DNA of 64,000 nucleotides from JBEKIK01 sp050013075 (GCA_050013075.1 JBEKFZ010000005.1:1-64000); one strand, 5' to 3'. Shown: positions 36,269-45,589, counted from the first letter of the stretch. Numbers and translations are program-made. Notes: generated by a model not told the origin, from the sequence alone.

Positions 36269-37083
36269 ATGCCATCTATCGGGGATATAGCGCTTACAGT
36301 CGCCCCATATGTTATTGGGTTTCTTATTGCTTTCGTCGGCTTCATCGCTTTCAGTCTCAGTAGACAGCGGAAGTTTTTCAACTTTCTCGGAGCCGATAAA
36401 AAAACGAGACAAACAACCGTCTATCTTTCCAGCCTCCTTATCCCGCGAGGTTGCGCTGTCGGCTTTGACGGATTACCGCGTTCGTATCAAGGAATTACTA
36501 TCCCAACCGAAGAACTCAGCATCATTGCGCGACTCGCAAAAGCCTTGACGGTTGACGCATTCGAGTATATTCCACCTATCATCAGAAAGTATCTACAGCA
36601 AAAATACGCTTTCTTTCGCCCCTTGACTGTAAGCGTCAATGCCAGCCCGATGCAAGAAAGCGAAATAGATTTTTCGACTCGCTCAATAATCACCGTCGGC
36701 AGTCAGGGCTACAATGTGGTTACGAACTACTGTGTCAGCCGCAACCTTGCCCAATTGCAAATAGCACATAACGGAACAGTCATCCAAGTAATGAAGGGAA
36801 AAGACAAGGGCGAAGTTATACAGCCAGCCAGCAACATGATATAGCGATACTTGAACGTTTAGTTGACCATACACGCAACGACACTACGATCATTATCGGG
36901 GCTGGCGTTGGTGTAATTGGAACAACAGGATCAATCCAGTATTTGATTGACCATTGGCAAGAGTTAGACAAAACGTACCGTAATGGCGAGTTTGCTTTGG
37001 TGCTTCAATTTGGGCCTGTAGGCAAACGCTCGTTTGAAGACATTCTGAAAGGCACTGTTATTCGGCGTATTCCAGAAAAGTAG
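36269..37083 (+). pseudogene. Gene split by a frameshift at a CAGC tetranucleotide run
   Basis: The first frame (36269-36844, 191 residues) starts with one membrane helix (VAPYVIGFLIAFVGFIAFSL) and then a soluble region. It stops at 36842. In the frame shifted by -1, a protein-like sequence continues from about 36829 to the TAG at 37081-37083 (HDIAILERLVDHTRNDTTII, then IGAGVGVIGTTGSIQYLIDH). The break coincides with three tandem CAGC units at 36821-36832. One extra unit would join both frames into about 270 residues. The second half has a Gly-rich hydrophobic stretch that may be a second membrane helix. Family unknown. Confidence 0.65.
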
Positions 37084-37089
37084 GGCGCG

Positions 37090-37159
37090 GGCTAACCCGT
37101 GCATGCAGGCGACGGCGCTTCGCTTCGCTACGCGCCGCGCCTGATGCACACCGTTACCG
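37090..37159 (+). other. attC-like hairpin after the split gene
   Basis: GGCTAAC (37090-37096) and GTTACC (37153-37158) flank an imperfect stem: GTGCAT-G-CAGGCG-A-CGGCGC faces GCGCCG-CGCCTG-ATGCAC, with one extra base at two positions on one strand only. This is the layout of integron attC sites. The R' box differs from consensus (GTTACC rather than GTTAG). No integrase is in the window. Confidence 0.45.
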
Positions 37160-37729
37160 TCGCGGATGTCTCGTAATCTCAGCCGTTTGCTCGGATGGTC
37201 GCTCGTAAACCTCAGAATGCTTGAAATGGGTCTGCCAGTTTTCGGTATATTTCCCCGCAAGGTCCGCCGAATGAATTATCAAGAGGTTTTCCGCATTGCT
37301 GTTTTCGGCTTGCTTTGTGAAATTGAATGATCCCGTGATAACAACCGCGCCGTCAATCACCATGATCTTGTTATGGGCAATGGCGTGTTTATCGTCGATG
37401 TAGGTCGGGATGCCGGAGTTTTTGAGAAACGTTGCCGACGAATACTTCTCGGTCCGCTGGCTCTTGTCGAGGATCACCTGAATTTTCACGTTTCGTTTGT
37501 GGGCCTCCACCAGGGCCTTGGCAATCGGTGCCGATGTGAAGGAATACGCCTGGACAAGGATGCTGCTCTTCGCTGCGTCGATCTCCCTGACGGCGGCTTC
37601 GGTGCAGCCACCCTTCGGAGAGAAGTAGACTTCGATGGGAGGAAGTGTTTGCGGGGCCTTCGGCGGCTCCTGGGCTTGGCAGGAGGGGAGGAAGAGGACG
37701 AGGAGCAGGATGAGGGGGAGGGTTTTCAT
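37154..37729 (-). CDS. Phospholipase D-family nuclease, lipoprotein
   Basis: I start at the ATG at 37729 (AGGGATG upstream), because MKTLPLILLLVLFLPSC is a lipoprotein signal with lipobox LPSC. A single HKD motif is present (HNKIMVIDGAVVITGSFNFT; H, K and D as HxKx4D), so the enzyme should act as a dimer, as the Nuc endonuclease family does. Substrate is probably nucleic acid; a phospholipase role cannot be excluded. The predicted export to the outer side of a membrane is unusual for a defence nuclease. It follows the PD-(D/E)XK-like gene by 4 bp, so the two form an operon. Confidence 0.8.
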   Translation of the reverse strand: MKTLPLILLLVLFLPSCQAQEPPKAPQTLPPIEVYFSPKGGCTEAAVREIDAAKSSILVQAYSFTSAPIAKALVEAHKRNVKIQVILDKSQRTEKYSSATFLKNSGIPTYIDDKHAIAHNKIMVIDGAVVITGSFNFTKQAENSNAENLLIIHSADLAGKYTENWQTHFKHSEVYERPSEQTAEITRHPRR

Positions 37730-37733
37730 CACA

Positions 37734-38603
37734 TCATCCCTTATTGCGTGCCGTTGGTGTCTTATCTTCCAGGATTTCGACGCTGATAGCATACTTGTCA
37801 TCGAGTGCCCTCATCGCCTTCTCGATCTCATCTCGGACTTTTACCATCGCCGCCAACGTCCGATCCGCTATCATCACACGTTCCTGCCAGAGTTCATCGC
37901 TAATCGAGATAGGCAAGACATGGTAATCACACAGCTTGTTCAACAACGTAACATTCAGCCATGCATCGTTCAGTACATCAAGTCTTATCAAGTCGTTTGG
38001 CGGCGGTGAGACAAGGATTTGGTCTAGGGCAGAATGACGGCAATTCAGGAAACTGCCTTGGTGTGACGAAAATGCCGCCCTCGCTCGTTCTATCGGCAGT
38101 AAGTTGGAATGTACTTCATTTAGCAGCCCGCTGAGTAGACTCCGAAGCTGTTGATCGGAGTGATGGTCAACAAAGCGGTTCAAGTGGTCCAGCCTGTCAC
38201 CATCGAGAAAGTAAACGTTTTCGCCGTATGGCTGAGCCTTGCAGAAATCGGAAATATACTCCCGTGCCTGCATAGAGATCGAACCTGAAGCCATGACATA
38301 CACTGCTGATATCCGCTTTTCATCGGCCTCTCTGTAGTTCCGTATTCTCACGGTGAAACATCTGCTGATTTGGTTGAGAAGCCCATCAAGTTCGGTCTGT
38401 CCCGCTCCTATGTCTCCCAACTTGACTTGCACCGCATAGAATCGCCTGTGTTCGAAACGGTCGTAGTCCGCAAAGAAGAAGTCCTTTCCTTGCTCACCGC
38501 TGCCGTGCGAATGCGTAACCAAGACGTAGCCCAGCTTAGTCAAGAAAGGTGCTATCCATTTCTTGCGGAAGTCTGCCTCACTCGCAAAGTGTGGAATTGC
38601 CAT
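37734..38603 (-). CDS. PD-(D/E)XK-like restriction-type nuclease
   Basis: The N-terminal ~110 residues look like a restriction-endonuclease fold: FLTKLGYVLVTHSHGSGEQGKDFFFADY supplies the Gly-x-x-Asp/Glu-type turn with Asp, and YAVQVKLGDIG gives the QxK variant of the E-x-K strand. This is like Mrr-type or DUF4263-type nucleases. The rest is helical with no motif. 289 residues. Operon with the PLD lipoprotein, 4 bp apart. Likely a DNA-targeting accessory or defence protein; no partner methylase is adjacent. Confidence 0.65.
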   Translation of the reverse strand: MAIPHFASEADFRKKWIAPFLTKLGYVLVTHSHGSGEQGKDFFFADYDRFEHRRFYAVQVKLGDIGAGQTELDGLLNQISRCFTVRIRNYREADEKRISAVYVMASGSISMQAREYISDFCKAQPYGENVYFLDGDRLDHLNRFVDHHSDQQLRSLLSGLLNEVHSNLLPIERARAAFSSHQGSFLNCRHSALDQILVSPPPNDLIRLDVLNDAWLNVTLLNKLCDYHVLPISISDELWQERVMIADRTLAAMVKVRDEIEKAMRALDDKYAISVEILEDKTPTARNKG

Positions 38604-38687
38604 TGGGTTTCCTCGAACGAATGGGATGACCTATCTACTCTTACTCAACAACGCCCGTCTCGGAGAATTTCCACCAGCCCACACCAT

Positions 38688-39137
38688 CTATTGAGGCTCC
38701 GTGGATTTCTCGAATTGAATTGTGGGAATCGGTTCTGACGTGGAAATGCGAAACTCTTTCTGAATACACAAGCAGATTACTACTGTTCCACAGATGACAA
38801 GGACTGCTCCAGGGCCGGCTGTTCCCAATTTTGCTGCTATCCCTGTTGATCTTACTTCCATTTGGGTGCTCTCTTTTACACCAAACCAGGAAAGAAGCGT
38901 GCCAAGCAAAATCATTGCCAAGCCGATGACAATTCCGAGGGTGAGTTGCATCAAGCGAATGCCAAACATCTGCTCTTGGAGTGTCTGCATCCCCATCTTA
39001 ATCACGATGGTGAGTAAGATGGCAGCACCAGCAACAAGAATGAAGCCGAAAAGGTAAATCGTTATTCGGATGAATGGCTCTTGCCAAAGTTTTACCGTCT
39101 CTGGTGGTTGGGTCTGTTGTTGTAATGTCTTTCCCAT
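38688..39137 (-). CDS. Small membrane protein, three helices
   Basis: AGGAG lies 9 nt before the ATG. Three hydrophobic segments (~25-47, IYLFGFILVAGAAILLTIVI; ~65-87, LTLGIVIGLAMILLGTLLSWF; ~112-128, AVLVICGTVVICLCI). No recognised family. It starts 2 bp after the stop of the secreted protein gene upstream, so both are one operon. Confidence 0.65.
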   Translation of the reverse strand: MGKTLQQQTQPPETVKLWQEPFIRITIYLFGFILVAGAAILLTIVIKMGMQTLQEQMFGIRLMQLTLGIVIGLAMILLGTLLSWFGVKESTQMEVRSTGIAAKLGTAGPGAVLVICGTVVICLCIQKEFRISTSEPIPTIQFEKSTEPQ

Positions 39138-39139
39138 AA

Positions 39140-39841
39140 CTAGTTGCTCCTGGCGGATTCTGGAACGGACTCTGGTAAGGGTATCAGTGGTTGCGAATCA
39201 GTAGTTCCCTGCAATTGAAAAGGAGTTAGACATGGACCGCTGGTTGCACAACAATAGGAAATACCTCCACGAATAAGCCCACTTGGGCCGATTACACCAA
39301 CCTGAATGCAGTCACCCCAGAAGTTATCAACCAGGGTTCCATTTGCACGGACTTGTATCAAATATGCGAATTGATACCTTGCATGAGAGAGGGCTGTTGC
39401 AGCATAAGGCAAAAATAGCGGCAGATCGAAATCTGATTCTTGCTGATTTGGGTTCACGAAGCGAACTACGGCACAAACACACCCCATAGTTTGAGATCGG
39501 TACTGCCAGTCGATGCCACGCTGTGAGGCAGGTACACCTGCCCAATTGCTGAGTGGTTGGTCATTCTCGTCAACTCTTCGTTGATAGAAATAGACTCCTA
39601 CTTCAAGTCGCTCTCCTGGGCTTGCGGTTGTGCGAAGGATGAATAAGTCCCCTGGCTCGCCAGCAAGAGCAGTCTCGCCTTGTGCCCATCGAGGAATCCC
39701 AGTTATTCCATGGGAGACCAATCCATTGAGAGCGATCCTTTGCCTGGGACGTTTCTGTTGTCCATGAACAGTGTCACCTTTTAGGAAGGTAATCATTATA
39801 AGAAAAGAGCATGCTGTCAGAACGACTGGCCAGTGTTTCAT
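39140..39841 (-). CDS. Secreted protein of unknown function
   Basis: Signal peptide ~1-27 (VVLTACSFLIMITFLKGDTVHG). The mature part (~205 residues) has several cysteines (GCVCAVV, GDCIQVG, YCCATSGPC) that could form disulfides outside the cytoplasm, and a predicted beta-rich pattern. No family recognised. Operon with the membrane protein at 38688. Confidence 0.6.
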   Translation of the reverse strand: MKHWPVVLTACSFLIMITFLKGDTVHGQQKRPRQRIALNGLVSHGITGIPRWAQGETALAGEPGDLFILRTTASPGERLEVGVYFYQRRVDENDQPLSNWAGVPASQRGIDWQYRSQTMGCVCAVVRFVNPNQQESDFDLPLFLPYAATALSHARYQFAYLIQVRANGTLVDNFWGDCIQVGVIGPSGLIRGGISYCCATSGPCLTPFQLQGTTDSQPLIPLPESVPESARSN

Positions 39842-39946
39842 GTGATCTCGCCTTTCATGTCTTTTGACGTGTCTTACACCTTTCGAGCATTGGGAATCCC
39901 TCCATAATCAACAGATCTATTCCAACTCAACACAGTATCTCCTCCC

Positions 39947-40012
39947 TCACTTCCTCACCAATCCCTTACCAACCAAATAATTGAACAACGACTGCAAATC
40001 CTTTCCGCTAAC
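39947..40012 (-). pseudogene. Short coding remnant after the SIR2 gene
   Basis: The minus frame reads GVSGKDLQSLFNYLVGKGLVRK before TGA and overlaps the end of the SIR2 gene in another frame. It looks like the C-terminus of a lost protein, perhaps from the same decayed type I system as the hsdM remnant at 41777. Too short to assign. Confidence 0.35.
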
Positions 40013-41750
40013 GCCTAGTCTTCTTGATGCTTTCATCGAGAGCATGTTTTACTTCAAGGAATCTCTTGCTTGAGCCACCGCAAATGCCGCCTCTTAATGG
40101 GGGCCAATTGTCTCCGCACCTTTTTTGTTCAGTCTCGATTTCTCCCACGATGTTACCAGCGTCGGGATACCAAAACTGCCTTCCAAATCGGCCAATCGGC
40201 ATGTCTTTTATGTTGTATATATCGCCATAACATATTGCAGACAAGTATTCATATCGGTCAAACAGCTTCTCATAGCGTCGGTCGTCGGGTTCGATAGCTC
40301 GGAGCGGATTACGCAGGAGTCTGTACAGGTAGTCACTGACAGCGACGTTGCTTTGAGTTCCTGCTGCAACCTGGAATGTCCTCCTGAAGTCCCACAATGC
40401 TGTTAGAATCCCGGCTGCTTTTTCCTCGACCCGTTGTCTGTGAAGCGTCAGTGACGCAATAGTAACGTTTGAGAGTAGGCTGCTCAACAGGCCATAATCT
40501 TCGGCGGCTACCGCTGCTAGGCCACCCCCGTACAAAAGAAGCAGGGGGGGATAATGCGTCAGATCGGGGTCACCTACGAAATTGAGTTCCTCTATCGACG
40601 GGCTGCTTATCCATTCGAGAGATCGAATCCACAGTTGATGATGCGGGGGCTTGCCCCAACGGCAACCATGAATGAAAAGATGTAGTAGTGTGTCCACACG
40701 AGTCTCGTACTGCTCCAGGCGGTGCTTAATAGAATCCGGGGTATCTGTGCATGTTTTTCTTAGGAAGTCTTGGTCTAACACGGCTCGACGAGTTCTCTCA
40801 GTCTCCTCATCGATTAGATCGTGCAGTCTGATTGCGTGTTTATTTTCGACTATGTATCGTTTCAGAGTTGCGACAGCCACCTTGGCCGTCATTGGATGAG
40901 GCTGTGTCAGGTCGTCCAGACTAATCACCTTTTCGGTTAGCTGGGGAAAGAACGAGTCTGCCCCCGACGTTGAGAGGACTACAGCCCTCCGCAAAGCAAT
41001 GAGGGGCTTTGCTAATTCAATCGGCTCGCTTCTGGAAACCCAATAGGTGGTGAATCTGTGTCCTTTGCACCGCTCCAACGCTGCTCGGAGTGCCGTGTCC
41101 CATTCAGCCGACCACCCGCACACGATTAGGCCATACTCGTCGAAGATTCGATCGAGTAGGCTATTGGTCCGATCATCGTACTTCTCCAACTCATGCGGGG
41201 CATTCTTGATGCGGGTGTCGAGGTAATCACCATGAACTTTGAATACAGTGCAGCGAGCATGGGCAAGTGGCAAAGCCCCTTCAATGGCGTCTGGTGAAGC
41301 TATCACTTGAGGCTGAACTCCCACCTCTTCAAGTGCCTTTTCCATTAGTTTATCAAAGTTAGTTGTAACAATAACTTTGATGAAACCATGTTCAACCAGA
41401 GAAGCCACTGCCCGATGAGCGGGTGTGGGAACCTTCTTTCCTTCTTCTCTTTCCTCTGGTGTTGGCTCGAAATAGGGTCTTAAAAGTTGATTCCGTTCGC
41501 TGGGGGATTTAGCGAGTTCATCTAGGAGAATAGAGTAATCAGGATCTTTCCCGAATGATGTTCTAAACCATGCTGCGGGATCTGGTTCACAGTCCTCTTT
41601 TTTCAGATGTGCCAACTTTCGAGTGAGGTCGAGGACTATTTCCCAACCTGTTGGTATTCCTGCCGACCTGGACACCCCAGAACCGAGTAGCACAGCATAG
41701 CAACCTTTGTTCGAATGAATAGTGATTGCTAAAGAAAGCATTGGGTCCAT
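40008..41750 (-). CDS. SIR2-domain defence-type protein
   Basis: ATG at 41750 with AGGAG 6 nt upstream. Residues ~15-290 are a SIR2 fold: GSGVSRSAGIPTGWE (NAD-binding Gly-rich loop), VIVTTNFDKLMEKAL, FKVHGDYLD (catalytic His) and VCGWSAEWDTALRAAL. The zinc cysteines of deacetylase sirtuins are missing, as in SIR2 proteins of phage defence, which deplete NAD+. The C-terminal ~290 residues are helical and probably sense the trigger or oligomerise. It stands alone, flanked by remnants of a type I system, so either it acts as a single-gene system or its partner was lost. Confidence 0.82.
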   Translation of the reverse strand: MDPMLSLAITIHSNKGCYAVLLGSGVSRSAGIPTGWEIVLDLTRKLAHLKKEDCEPDPAAWFRTSFGKDPDYSILLDELAKSPSERNQLLRPYFEPTPEEREEGKKVPTPAHRAVASLVEHGFIKVIVTTNFDKLMEKALEEVGVQPQVIASPDAIEGALPLAHARCTVFKVHGDYLDTRIKNAPHELEKYDDRTNSLLDRIFDEYGLIVCGWSAEWDTALRAALERCKGHRFTTYWVSRSEPIELAKPLIALRRAVVLSTSGADSFFPQLTEKVISLDDLTQPHPMTAKVAVATLKRYIVENKHAIRLHDLIDEETERTRRAVLDQDFLRKTCTDTPDSIKHRLEQYETRVDTLLHLFIHGCRWGKPPHHQLWIRSLEWISSPSIEELNFVGDPDLTHYPPLLLLYGGGLAAVAAEDYGLLSSLLSNVTIASLTLHRQRVEEKAAGILTALWDFRRTFQVAAGTQSNVAVSDYLYRLLRNPLRAIEPDDRRYEKLFDRYEYLSAICYGDIYNIKDMPIGRFGRQFWYPDAGNIVGEIETEQKRCGDNWPPLRGGICGGSSKRFLEVKHALDESIKKTRR

Positions 41751-41776
41751 TAGCAACTCCTAGAAATAATATTCTT

Positions 41777-41884
41777 TCACTCCTTCAACCCCTCCACAAT
41801 CAAACTAAACTGATCCAAAGCCGTTTGCAGGTCGTCGGCGATTTCCTGGGCTAAAACATCGGAATCGGACAGATCGTAGGAATC
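41777..41884 (-). pseudogene. C-terminal remnant of a second HsdM
   Basis: Minus frame: DSYDLSDSDVLAQEIADDL, then QTALDQFSLIVEGLKE and TGA. This matches the usual end of type I methyltransferase HsdM proteins, and is unlike the tail of the intact HsdM at 46864. It shows that another type I system once lay here and was displaced by the SIR2 and H1-like genes. Confidence 0.65.
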
Positions 41885-41944
41885 ATGTCACTATTTTCGA
41901 CGTACTGTTCTCCGAACAGATTTCTTCTTTGCTACCTTGGCCAC

Positions 41945-42319
41945 CTACTTTTTTGCAGTCTTCTTGGCCACCTTCTTTTTTGGAGCTTTTGCCACTTTTT
42001 TCTTTGGAGCTTTCTTCGCAACTTTCTTCGCAGGTTTTTTCTTTGCCTTCTTGGCCGTATGTCGCTTTACTTTGTTGAGTATGTCTTTAGTGCGGATTAA
42101 CTCTGCTGACGGCTGAACACCCGTTGCCTCAGCCGCTAATATGTTAGCCTCAGCGAGTGAAATGTCTGGATTATCATTTAATAGCTCTCGAAGAGCCGTA
42201 GATAGAAAAAGCTTATACTTTGTTTTGGAAGTTTTGGCTTTTAAAAGATTCAGAGCCCCTTTCAAACTACTTTTAACACTGTCAATTCCCACGGAACTCA
42301 GAATTGCTTCCAGCACCAT
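41945..42319 (-). CDS. Histone H1-like lysine-rich protein
   Basis: I use the ATG at 42319 (GGGAGA about 8 nt upstream). The N-terminal ~85 residues are a mixed helical domain; the tail is Lys/Ala/Pro repeats (AKKAPKKKVAKAPKKKVAKK), as in bacterial H1/HC1-like DNA-binding proteins. The tail is nearly all A/G codons, giving a strong strand skew. It lies 48 bp after hsdR on the same strand and may be co-transcribed with the restriction system. Confidence 0.7.
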   Translation of the reverse strand: MVLEAILSSVGIDSVKSSLKGALNLLKAKTSKTKYKLFLSTALRELLNDNPDISLAEANILAAEATGVQPSAELIRTKDILNKVKRHTAKKAKKKPAKKVAKKAPKKKVAKAPKKKVAKKTAKK

Positions 42320-42367
42320 GTTAATCTCTCCCATTTTGAAAAACCACATTCAATATAAAAACTATCC

Positions 42368-45300
42368 TCACGCCACCCCTGCATAAATGCTCCGCTCTTC
42401 CCCGTAATACGAATCGTAAATGTGCCGATAAATCAAATCGCATTTTGCCCTAAACAGTTCAGGGGTATATGCACGAGGCAAGCTTTCGTCCAACACCATC
42501 TCTACGGTTCGCAAAACGTCGGCTCGGGCTTGCTGCTTTTTTCGCCAATCCAAAACAAGTTTTCCTGTCTTGAGGGTTTCGAGTAAGCCCTTCGCCGCCT
42601 TTTTTACCTGATTTATCTCAGCGTCAGTCATTTCGATCTCGGGTTTGGTGAGAATATCGAATACAGCCAATTCCTCCTCCGAAAGTTGCTCCGCTACGCC
42701 ACGCTGTTCCTCCTCGCTTAAATCCTTCGCAAACGCCAACAGGCGGTCAAAGAATATTTGCACATCCAAACCGCTGTTGTATTCGTCAATCAATTGTTTG
42801 AATGTTTCGAGATAATCAATTCGGCTCTTGTTTAACCGAACCATCTGTTGAATTCTCCCACTGATCCTTCTTTTGAGTTTTTCGGCTTCGGTGCGTTTCC
42901 GCCCTTTAGTGAAGCGATCTTTCAATCCCTCAAAGTCGATCTTGCCCAAATCAATAATCGAGGTTTCATCACTGTCCTTGATTTCGTAGCCTGTGGGCGA
43001 GATGGACTCATCAAGTAACTGCTCCACTCCCACCATCACCTCTTCGACGGACACTTCAGGCAAGAACGAACGTATCTTTTCCATCAATACGGCAAAACAA
43101 GCCTTGATCGGAGCAAATTCATTGGCAGCATGGTCGGGAAGAATCGCTTTGTAAAGTCGCACGACATCGTTTGCCAATAGTATAAACTGTTTTTTTAGTT
43201 CATCATTGACAATCACCTTTTCCACGGCGTCATCAACAGCCGCCACTACCTGCTTGTCCACCAGATTGGCAGCAGCATCGTCTAAAAAAGCAACTCTCTG
43301 AAATCCCGCCGAATTGATGATCGGTTCTATTGAAACACCTCGCTTCTGGCAAAAATGGTTTGCCTCGTCGATGGCTACCCGCAGTGCCTTGATCAGTTCT
43401 TCCTTGTCCTGGACTGGTGTTTCACCTTCTTTAACACCGCCGCCGGCCGCAGAACCATAGATTGCCAATGCCTTCTGCAAATCTCGGAACACCCCCACGT
43501 AATCCACGATTAGTCCATTGTTTTTCTCGCCAAATACTCGATTTGCCCGAGCAATAGTTTGCATCAGGGTGTGGTTTCGCATCGGCTTGTCTAAATAAAT
43601 TGTGGAAACGCAGGGGGCATCAAAACCCGTCATCCACATTGCACAGACAAACACAATCCGAAATGGGTCGCTAGGGTCTTTGAACTTGGTTTCTAAGTCC
43701 TCCTTTATCATCCGTTTGCGATGGGTTTCAATATCCAGCCCTTTCTTTTGGAACTCTTCGACCTCGTTCTGGGCAGAAGATATTACTACCGCCATGTCAG
43801 TTTCTTCCATGAACTTGATCTTGGCTATTAGATCGGGGCGTTCCAAAACATCACAAACTGCAAGGCGTGCTTTCAGATCACCCAAATATGCCTTCCAATA
43901 CTTTTGCACCTTGTCATACATTTTCACCGCAGTGAAGCGGTCGATACATACCACCATTCCCTTGTCTGATACACCCCGACCCATGAAATGAGAAACCAAA
44001 TCCTCAGCAACCTTCTCTAAACGGTCGTCCCGAGTAATTAGATGGTATTCTCTGGCAAATGTCCGCTCTAGTTTTTTCTGCTGTTCCTCGTCTAAGTCGG
44101 CAGCCTCGATCAAATCTTCCAAGTCCTCTTTCAAATGCTCATTGGTCAACTGCAATTCAGGAATGCGGTTTTCATAAAACAGAGGAACTGTTGCTCCATC
44201 TTCAATCGACTGGCGGAAATTGTAAATACTGACATAATCCCCAAAGACTTTTTTGGTCTTTTCCTCTCCTGCCATCAATGGGGTGCCAGTAAAGGCTATG
44301 AAGGCTGCATTGGGTAAGGCGTTTCGCATGTTCAAGGCAAAGGTGTCGTACTGGCTGCGATGGGCTTCATCAGCAATCACGATGATGTCCGAACGGTCGG
44401 ACAATTTATCATATTTCTCCCCTTTGTTGGTATGGAACTTTTGGATCAGCGTAAAAATCTGGCGATGATCCTCGGTAAGGAGTTGTTTGAGATGGTCGCC
44501 GCTAGTCGCCTGGATATGCTCTTCGGTGACTGCCCCCGTATTCTTGAAATTTTTGGCAATCTGGTCGTCCAGGTCATCCCGATCTGTCACAACCACAAAA
44601 GTCCAATTGCCTGGAACTTTACGGAGAACTTTTTGGGAAAAGAAGACCATCGAAAAGCTTTTGCCGCTTCCCTGTGTATGCCAGAAGACGCCGAGTTTGC
44701 CTTGATTATGTTGGATTTCATCCAAGGCGTTGATGGCCTTGTTGACACCTAAATACTGATGGTTCTTCGCCACCAATTTAATCAGTCCCCCTTTGGCTTC
44801 CTCAAACACGATGAAGTTTTCCACAATGTCCAGAAAACGAGTTTTTTCACACGTTCCTCGAATCATCGTTTCAAGCGACACCACCCCTTGTTCGCCTTCG
44901 TCGTTGATCCGCTTCCAATCGGCAAAATGTTCCCAACCTGCCGTGATGCTGCCGACTTTGGCTTCGCTGCCATTGGAGAGGATGATGAAGGCGTTATACC
45001 AAAAAAGTTGGGGGATAGTATTTTTGTAATCCCTAAGGTTGTGCTTGTAGGCATTTTCCAACCGACTGTGGGATTTTTTGAGTTCGATGAAGATTAGCGG
45101 CAATCCGTTGATGAAGCCCACCAGATCGGCACGCCGCTTGTAAATTTCACCCGAGACCCAGAATTGTGAAGCCAAAAAGAAATCGTTGTTTTCAGGATTG
45201 TTCCAGTCGATTATTTTGACCTTTTCATCGTTTTCCTCATCTTCTTCTGATTGGAGGGATGGATTGAATCTGTTTTTCAGTAGTTTATATACTTCACGGT

Positions 45301-45574
45301 TCGCCTGGGCTGGACTCATCATGCTGCGATCCTTGCCCAATTCTTCGATGGCAAAGGAGATCGCTTCCGAGGGCAGATCAGGATTCAATCTCTCCAATGC
45401 CGCACGCAGTCGTGGTACAAGGATTACTTCCCCACTGGTTTCCCGCCCTAATGTTCCTTGTTCGCCAAAAGTTTCGTTGTAGCAATTGGCGGTTTCGTAT
45501 TCTAAATCACTGAATAAGGCAATTGCGGGTTGTTCGACTAAGGCATCTTCGGAGTAGTTGGTATGGGAAACCAT
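42368..45574 (-). CDS. hsdR: Type I restriction enzyme R subunit
   Basis: 1068 residues, normal for HsdR. The N-terminal nuclease region is followed by the SF2 helicase motor: Walker A WHTQGSGKSFSM, DEAH-type box (VIADEAHRSQY), FTGTPL and the arginine-finger region (QTIARANRVF). It translocates DNA and cuts far from the recognition site when the site is unmethylated. Last gene of hsdM-hsdS-hsdR, 15 bp after hsdS. No frame damage seen. Confidence 0.95.
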   Translation of the reverse strand: MVSHTNYSEDALVEQPAIALFSDLEYETANCYNETFGEQGTLGRETSGEVILVPRLRAALERLNPDLPSEAISFAIEELGKDRSMMSPAQANREVYKLLKNRFNPSLQSEEDEENDEKVKIIDWNNPENNDFFLASQFWVSGEIYKRRADLVGFINGLPLIFIELKKSHSRLENAYKHNLRDYKNTIPQLFWYNAFIILSNGSEAKVGSITAGWEHFADWKRINDEGEQGVVSLETMIRGTCEKTRFLDIVENFIVFEEAKGGLIKLVAKNHQYLGVNKAINALDEIQHNQGKLGVFWHTQGSGKSFSMVFFSQKVLRKVPGNWTFVVVTDRDDLDDQIAKNFKNTGAVTEEHIQATSGDHLKQLLTEDHRQIFTLIQKFHTNKGEKYDKLSDRSDIIVIADEAHRSQYDTFALNMRNALPNAAFIAFTGTPLMAGEEKTKKVFGDYVSIYNFRQSIEDGATVPLFYENRIPELQLTNEHLKEDLEDLIEAADLDEEQQKKLERTFAREYHLITRDDRLEKVAEDLVSHFMGRGVSDKGMVVCIDRFTAVKMYDKVQKYWKAYLGDLKARLAVCDVLERPDLIAKIKFMEETDMAVVISSAQNEVEEFQKKGLDIETHRKRMIKEDLETKFKDPSDPFRIVFVCAMWMTGFDAPCVSTIYLDKPMRNHTLMQTIARANRVFGEKNNGLIVDYVGVFRDLQKALAIYGSAAGGGVKEGETPVQDKEELIKALRVAIDEANHFCQKRGVSIEPIINSAGFQRVAFLDDAAANLVDKQVVAAVDDAVEKVIVNDELKKQFILLANDVVRLYKAILPDHAANEFAPIKACFAVLMEKIRSFLPEVSVEEVMVGVEQLLDESISPTGYEIKDSDETSIIDLGKIDFEGLKDRFTKGRKRTEAEKLKRRISGRIQQMVRLNKSRIDYLETFKQLIDEYNSGLDVQIFFDRLLAFAKDLSEEEQRGVAEQLSEEELAVFDILTKPEIEMTDAEINQVKKAAKGLLETLKTGKLVLDWRKKQQARADVLRTVEMVLDESLPRAYTPELFRAKCDLIYRHIYDSYYGEERSIYAGVA

Positions 45575-45589
45575 CGGATATTCCTCATG

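Noticed and set aside
43602..45482. Plus-strand frames opposite hsdR
   Set aside because: Antisense shadows of a conserved restriction gene.
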